Positions 8,905 to 12,049 of a DNA stretch of 12,049 nucleotides are shown here, one piece after another; the first letter of the stretch is position 1; each line of letters opens with the position of its first letter. Source of the DNA: Podila epigama (taxonomy: Eukaryota > Mortierellomycota > Mortierellomycetes > Mortierellales > Mortierellaceae); contig JAAAVE010000912.1 of the NCBI GenBank assembly GCA_015679605.1, positions 1-12,049 of the forward strand, read 5' to 3'. The position numbers and the translations under genes were made by a program. Below the pieces are notes generated by a model. It saw nothing but the letters and a program-made list of their open reading frames with translations, was not told the DNA's origin and made no database searches.

Positions 8905-8996
8905 GACCAGAGGTCCAGACAGGGGCATTTCCTTGTGTAAACAAGGCGCAGACCCACTGGGGCCAGCTTTGGACCCCAGCAAGCACAAAACCTGTC
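8905..8996 (+). ncRNA. candidate structured RNA: outer stem enclosing two hairpins
   Basis: Four helices can be drawn by eye. GACC-AGA-GGTC lies at 8905-8915. An outer stem pairs GACAGG (8918-8923) with CCTGTC (8991-8996). Inside it, CCTTGT-GTAA-ACAAGG (8931-8946) is a perfect 6-bp stem with a GNRA-type loop. CTGGGGCCA-GCTT-TGG-A-CCCCAG (8957-8979) is a 9-bp stem with one bulged A. A TTTTT run at 9036-9040 could end an RNA polymerase III transcript. The GNRA loop exists only on the plus strand. It lacks the B-box and length pattern of a tRNA, and I recognise no snRNA, SRP or RNase P/MRP landmark. About 50 codons are also open across this stretch on both strands, so it may instead be an exon relic. 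Confidence 0.25.
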
Positions 8997-9898
8997 CATC
9001 ACGCAGCTGGAATCAGGAACGAATGGTCCAGCCAGTTTTTACAAACCTAAACTCTTTTGTCCATGTGACGTTCTTAGTCAATCCTGAGGTTCTTTGTATT
9101 TCTACCAAATGAATGATCAGCTATCACAGCAAACTTGATCAAGGGATGAGTGGGAATGATGTTAAAGAAAACGAGAGGACCGAACGATCAAAGGCTTTTG
9201 GCGGTGGCAAAAAGCAAAAATAGTCAGTCGTGAAATCATGTGACCTAAGCTCACTCACTCACCCTTGGAGAATGATGACAGGCAACCCTTAACATGATTC
9301 AAACATCCTCAAATGATGACTGACATACCGTTCGAACGCTCCACTCTATCCGCGTTTATTAGCTGTAGATGTATCCCTTATTCTCAACAACTGTCCAACT
9401 TTCCATAAAAGTGACATAAAAGCCAAGTATCGATAGGCAAGTTTTTAAAAAATAAAAGTGGATCATAAGACAAGCTCGTTTTGGTGATTCCAACATCTTG
9501 TGTGTACAATTGTCGTGTTTTTCTTGCAGCATAAAACGCGAACATGGCGGTGTTTCTGTTCATGCGGTTGTAGATAAATCCTTGAGCCAAGTCAAGTAGC
9601 GTAGCTGTTCTCGCTCATGCAACTGCCTTTGTCTAGTCTTGACGCGTCCCATCCTTCAACCATCGAGTACAATAATAGTTCTATGTACGCAATGTAAGAT
9701 AGTTGCTATCATTCACATACAAACGCGTACATTCATCCTTATTTCACATGCCAAGAGCTGTCATTATTCACATCAATGATATTGCCTTCAAAAGAAAACA
9801 CAAAGTCATCAATGATAGACATAACAATCATTGCATACGTATGCTTCCTTTCTTCTTTCACATTCTTTAATATATTTGACTTTTTTTTTTTTTTTTTT
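8997..9898. other. AT-rich intergenic stretch, no supported gene
   Basis: No plus-strand ORF of note is seen. On the minus strand a frame from 9590 to 9384 (67 codons from ATG) ends in TGA and is followed by AATAAA at 9354-9359. Just upstream, a separate 30-codon ORF (9652-9560) in another frame begins MGRVKTRQRQLHEREQL. These may be remnants of one gene, or chance. Splice-like motifs (GGGTGAGT near 9262, plus acceptor TTCTTAG near 9076) do not assemble into a model. Confidence 0.4.
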
Positions 9899-9899
9899 T
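9881..9899. repeat. T19 homopolymer
   Basis: Nineteen consecutive T on the plus strand, immediately before a TATAAAA element. Poly(dA:dT) tracts often keep promoters nucleosome-free in fungi, so it fits with the TATA box; this is inference. Confidence 0.9.
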
Positions 9900-9905
9900 A
9901 TAAAA
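9899..9905 (+). promoter_or_regulatory. TATA box candidate upstream of the small three-exon gene
   Basis: TATAAAA directly follows a T19 tract. Downstream on the plus strand come a 3-codon ORF at 9926, then an ATG at 9962, then the three-exon model at 10223-10677. It is the clearest canonical TATA element in the window. Confidence 0.4.
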
Positions 9906-10222
9906 TTCAATTGCTTTTATATCCATGCATGTATAGTGCGACAAAACTTTTGTCCCATAAAATGTATAGGGGAGAAACGAGCTTGAAAGAGGCACAGCAG
10001 GATCAACTTGCTGTGAGAAGAGAGGGCTGGTCCCTCTGCGGCCAAAGGAGCAGCAGGAGCATCTGGCTGCCGGCTTGATTATCGTCTTGTCGCTAGCATC
10101 AAAAAGGGACACAAGGTTATCCCTTACACTGTCTGCAATAATGAGCACAAGTCGCCAAACACAAGGCCCCAAGTCGCCAAGATCCAGCACAGAAAAAACA
10201 TGCGTTTAACAAGAGCATTATA

Positions 10223-10677
10223 ATGAATGGGTGGATCCCAAGAAAGACAGCAACCGTTTTTTTAGATGTAGTCGGTGAGTTTACTGCGTCGCCTTTGCTT
10301 GCAAATGGCCCTTCGCTTGCTCAACATTTTGTTCAACGTAATTTGTCCTCACTTTTTCTTAGGGCTCGAGGGTGAATGGAATGTTATTACACCCCATGGT
10401 GATGCTATATTATCGTGTCAGTTACTGGAGGAGCCTCTGATCTTACCAGCGAATGCGTTTGAAATGGGTATCTTCCCCTCCGGGGATAGTATAGAGCTCC
10501 TCTTTGGCTATCGGGTAAGTATGGTTGTATGCTCTCCAATTTCGAATACGATCTATGCTGAGCATCCCTTATTCTGACGGATTTTAACACACATTTTAGG
10601 AGCATATTTTATCTTTGACAAAGAAAGGTCAAAGATACGTTTCTAGCACGACTCTCCTTCTCCCACACGACTTTTGA
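10223..10677 (+). CDS. small three-exon protein, 93 aa, unknown function
   Basis: Exons are 10223-10274, 10363-10514 and 10600-10677. The introns are 88 nt (GTGAGT...TTTCTTAG) and 85 nt (GTAAGT...CATTTTAG), joined in phases 1 and 0 without breaking frame, and an AATAAA follows at 10738. That two strong introns both preserve frame is the main evidence. The product is soluble-looking with alternating hydrophobic residues suggesting beta strands: GLEGEWNVITPHGDAIL at 18-34, FEMGIFPSGDSIELLFGYR near 50-68, then SLTKKGQRYVS. There is no signal peptide or membrane segment, and I do not recognise a family. The frame is open upstream to 10145, so a further exon is possible: ATG 9962 to 10012, then GTGAGA, with an acceptor at 10192, would add 27 residues in frame. 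Confidence 0.6.
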
Positions 10678-10737
10678 CCCCTCCAAGCTTTTATAGTCCC
10701 GCCATGCGGAGGACTAGGAATCCATTGTTATGATTAA

Positions 10738-10743
10738 AATAAA
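10738..10743 (+). terminator. candidate poly(A) signal AATAAA
   Basis: AATAAA on the plus strand, about 60 nt after the TGA at 10675-10677 of the small three-exon gene. Spacing and strand fit its 3' end. Confidence 0.5.
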
Positions 10744-11160
10744 CATAGCGCGTTGTAATCGACTCGTTCACAGTCTTTGCATTGAAATGATTAGCAGAAA
10801 AGCAACCTCAGTGGCCCGTACGTGGTGCCACTCAATTTGGAGCTGGCTCTTGTTATTGTTGAAAGTAAAATCAATGCCCAACTCATTTTGTAGGGCTACT
10901 GAGCTCTTTGACCATTCAATGTTCCACGACATCCTATTTCGTTCTTCCCACGCCCATCCATGATTTATTGTGACATGATCTGCATGGACAGACCAAGGCA
11001 ACAAACGAACAATCGAACAAACGAACGGACGAATGGAATAGACAGACAGAGAAAGAGATGGACGGACATTTTTTTAATTTGGTACGAGCAAAAAGAAAAG
11101 GCAAATCGGCCAGCAACTCGACTCGCACGGAAAGACTCATCTTTGCTAAATTCATTCTGT
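10744..11160. other. intergenic stretch, no supported gene
   Basis: Modest ORFs exist on both strands (for example 10730-10963 plus, 10768-11004 minus, the latter beginning at TTG), but they overlap each other and have no leader, splice or domain support. The stretch carries a degenerate 8-bp tandem repeat at 11005-11036. I see no clear core promoter element. Confidence 0.45.
11005..11036. repeat. degenerate 8-bp tandem repeat, four copies
   Basis: Four adjacent units: ACGAACAA, TCGAACAA, ACGAACGG and ACGAATGG. It lies about 330 nt upstream of the membrane-protein gene. It may be a microsatellite or a cluster of short binding sites. Confidence 0.6.
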
Positions 11161-11361
11161 TATCAATTGTTTGTCGTCGCACCATCTCTCTTCCTTCTCC
11201 ACTCCACTCACTCACTCCTCACCTCATACTCTCGATTACATGAAGATACACACACATCCCCATCCAAACCCCTGCATTCCAAACATCCCTCCCCACAACT
11301 CGTCTTACCGCACCCCTTCCTTCTTAACTTCCGACGTACTGCTTCGTCAACCTCGCTTCAG
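11160..11361 (+). promoter_or_regulatory. pyrimidine-rich 5' leader of the PPxY membrane protein gene
   Basis: About 200 nt of strongly C/T-rich plus-strand sequence runs up to the start codon, as is usual for fungal leaders. The last bases before the ATG, CTCGCTTCAG, also resemble a 3' splice site, so a leader intron ending exactly at the start codon is possible. An upstream ATG lies at 11240. Confidence 0.5.
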
Positions 11362-11386
11362 ATGCCGGGCAAGGCTCAGTCTCTGA
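11240..11386 (+). other. upstream ORF overlapping the main start codon
   Basis: An ATG at 11240 opens a 48-codon ORF that runs past the main ATG at 11362 in a different frame and ends with TGA at 11384-11386. If included in the mRNA, it would reduce initiation at the main start. It would be removed if a leader intron ends at 11361. The product is low-complexity (His, Pro, Ser) and unlikely to matter as a protein. Confidence 0.4.
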
Positions 11387-12049
11387 TCGTCATCATAACG
11401 ATCACAGTCTCCATCATCATCTTCACCCTCTTCTTCATCTACCTTTATCGTGTCTATCGTCGCCTACAAGTCAGATATGCTAAACCACCCCCCTCACAAT
11501 CAATCCCTCCGGGCCTCGGTCTCGAACATCACCAGGAACTAGCCTTCGTCCTCGCTCACGGTGTCGAAGCCTACAACCAGCTACGTCAGCAACGTCTCAG
11601 GCGAGAGCAACAACAGCAAACCTCATCATCGGCTACACCAGCACCCAACAATCAAACCGACAATGATAGCGGTTCTACCCTCAGCGCCAGCAGTCACCCC
11701 TCCATCGCTGCAGCGGTTGCTGTAGAACCACCACCGGCGTACTCACCCACGCCTGTAGATGGCGACGTTGGTTATGGCTGGAGGGTCTTGGGAGACTCGG
11801 GACTCTTGGCTGCCCCTGGGTTCACCTCCTCGGCACCACCAACAGGTCCAGGTGCAGGATCAACGACAGAGTCAGGAGAAGCGCCGCAGCCGTATGATGC
11901 GGCTGTAGCCCCCATGGCGACTTCTATCACGACCTCGCACCCACTCATGCTCGATGCATTCCCACCCTTGTACATATATCAAGCCCCTACGACCCGATCA
12001 TCTGTCCAAGCAGCTCTGCTATCCAACGAAAACTCGCCCAGCGTCACTG
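11362..12049 (+). CDS. single-pass membrane protein with two PPxY motifs (5' part, runs off the window)
   Basis: The frame is open from ATG 11362 to the window end, 229 codons with no stop. Residues 8-29 form one long hydrophobic segment (LIVIITITVSIIIFTLFFIY), followed at once by RVYRRLQVR. By the positive-inside rule the N-terminus is outside or lumenal and the rest is cytosolic. The cytosolic part has a short conserved-looking patch near 50-75 (LEHHQELAFVLAHGVEAYN), a Gln-rich stretch, and Ser/Pro/Ala-rich disordered sequence. PPAY (124-127) and PPLY (201-204) are canonical PPxY motifs, the ligands of WW domains in Nedd4/Rsp5 ubiquitin ligases; PQPY (175-178) is a near miss. The layout resembles Rsp5 adaptors in plan, not by homology that I can show. 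The C-terminus is missing, so further domains are unknown. Confidence 0.8.
   Translation, partial: MPGKAQSLIVIITITVSIIIFTLFFIYLYRVYRRLQVRYAKPPPSQSIPPGLGLEHHQELAFVLAHGVEAYNQLRQQRLRREQQQQTSSSATPAPNNQTDNDSGSTLSASSHPSIAAAVAVEPPPAYSPTPVDGDVGYGWRVLGDSGLLAAPGFTSSAPPTGPGAGSTTESGEAPQPYDAAVAPMATSITTSHPLMLDAFPPLYIYQAPTTRSSVQAALLSNENSPSVT

Noticed and set aside
8905-8996. tRNA gene
   Set aside because: No 7-bp acceptor stem, anticodon arm or GTTCGA-like T-loop sequence can be placed.
9867-10190. 107-codon minus-strand ORF
   Set aside because: It ends in a poly-Lys run read from the T19 tract and overlaps the TATA box and likely 5' end of the plus-strand gene; no domain is visible.
10275-10577. 100-codon plus-strand ORF read as one uninterrupted gene
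   Set aside because: Its start is a GTG that forms the GTGAGT donor; both ends are intron, and only 10363-10514 is taken as exon.
11171-11386. 71-codon plus-strand ORF as the real gene instead of the ORF at 11362
   Set aside because: Low-complexity His/Pro/Ser translation of a C/T-rich leader. The frame from 11362 is open for 229 codons with a membrane segment and PPxY motifs.
1-12049. CRISPR array, bacterial operon or intact transposon
   Set aside because: The sequence is intron-rich eukaryotic DNA. I found no regularly spaced repeats, no terminal inverted repeats with a transposase and no reverse transcriptase motifs.

Overview
The window looks like nuclear DNA of an early-diverging filamentous fungus, most likely a member of the Mortierellaceae (Mortierella sensu lato). 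This is an inference. It rests on many 85-200 nt GT-AG spliceosomal introns, pyrimidine-rich 5' leaders, AATAAA 3' signals, a fungal-type nuclear DNA topoisomerase I, and a large protein whose block layout resembles a multi-copy family I associate with Mortierella genomes. I could not run a database search.

Layout. (1) 142-3258, minus strand: one three-exon gene for a 973-residue protein of unknown function. Its first two exons (a short N-terminal domain and an acidic tail) look like unrelated small ORFs until they are spliced in phase to the large third exon. (2) 3542-7599, minus strand: TOP1, seven coding exons and 812 residues, with all five catalytic positions present. Its first intron is 819 nt, against 133-199 nt for the other five, and holds an opposite-strand 78-codon ORF (7265-7501) followed by AATAAA. 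(3) 7600-8040: the TOP1 upstream region, with a long polypurine stretch, an 8-bp inverted repeat and an A9T7 tract. A small hydrophobic ORF starts at 8041 on the plus strand. (4) About 8200-9960: AT-rich and mostly non-coding. It holds an interrupted minus-strand frame (8291-8739), a cluster of nested hairpins (8905-8996) that may be a structured RNA, and an ambiguous minus-strand ORF with a downstream AATAAA (9354-9590). (5) 10223-10677, plus strand: a compact three-exon gene of 93 residues that I do not recognise, possibly with a further 5' exon behind a TATA box at 9899. (6) 10744-11361: spacer and pyrimidine-rich leader. (7) 11362 to the window end, plus strand: the 5' part of a single-pass membrane protein with two PPxY motifs, preceded by an overlapping upstream ORF.

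The genes do not form an evident pathway. Gene 1 and TOP1 are tandem on the minus strand with 283 nt between their coding regions. The two right-hand plus-strand genes are separate units. The least explained items are the 973-residue protein, the nested ORF in TOP1 intron 1, the hairpin cluster and the PPxY membrane protein.
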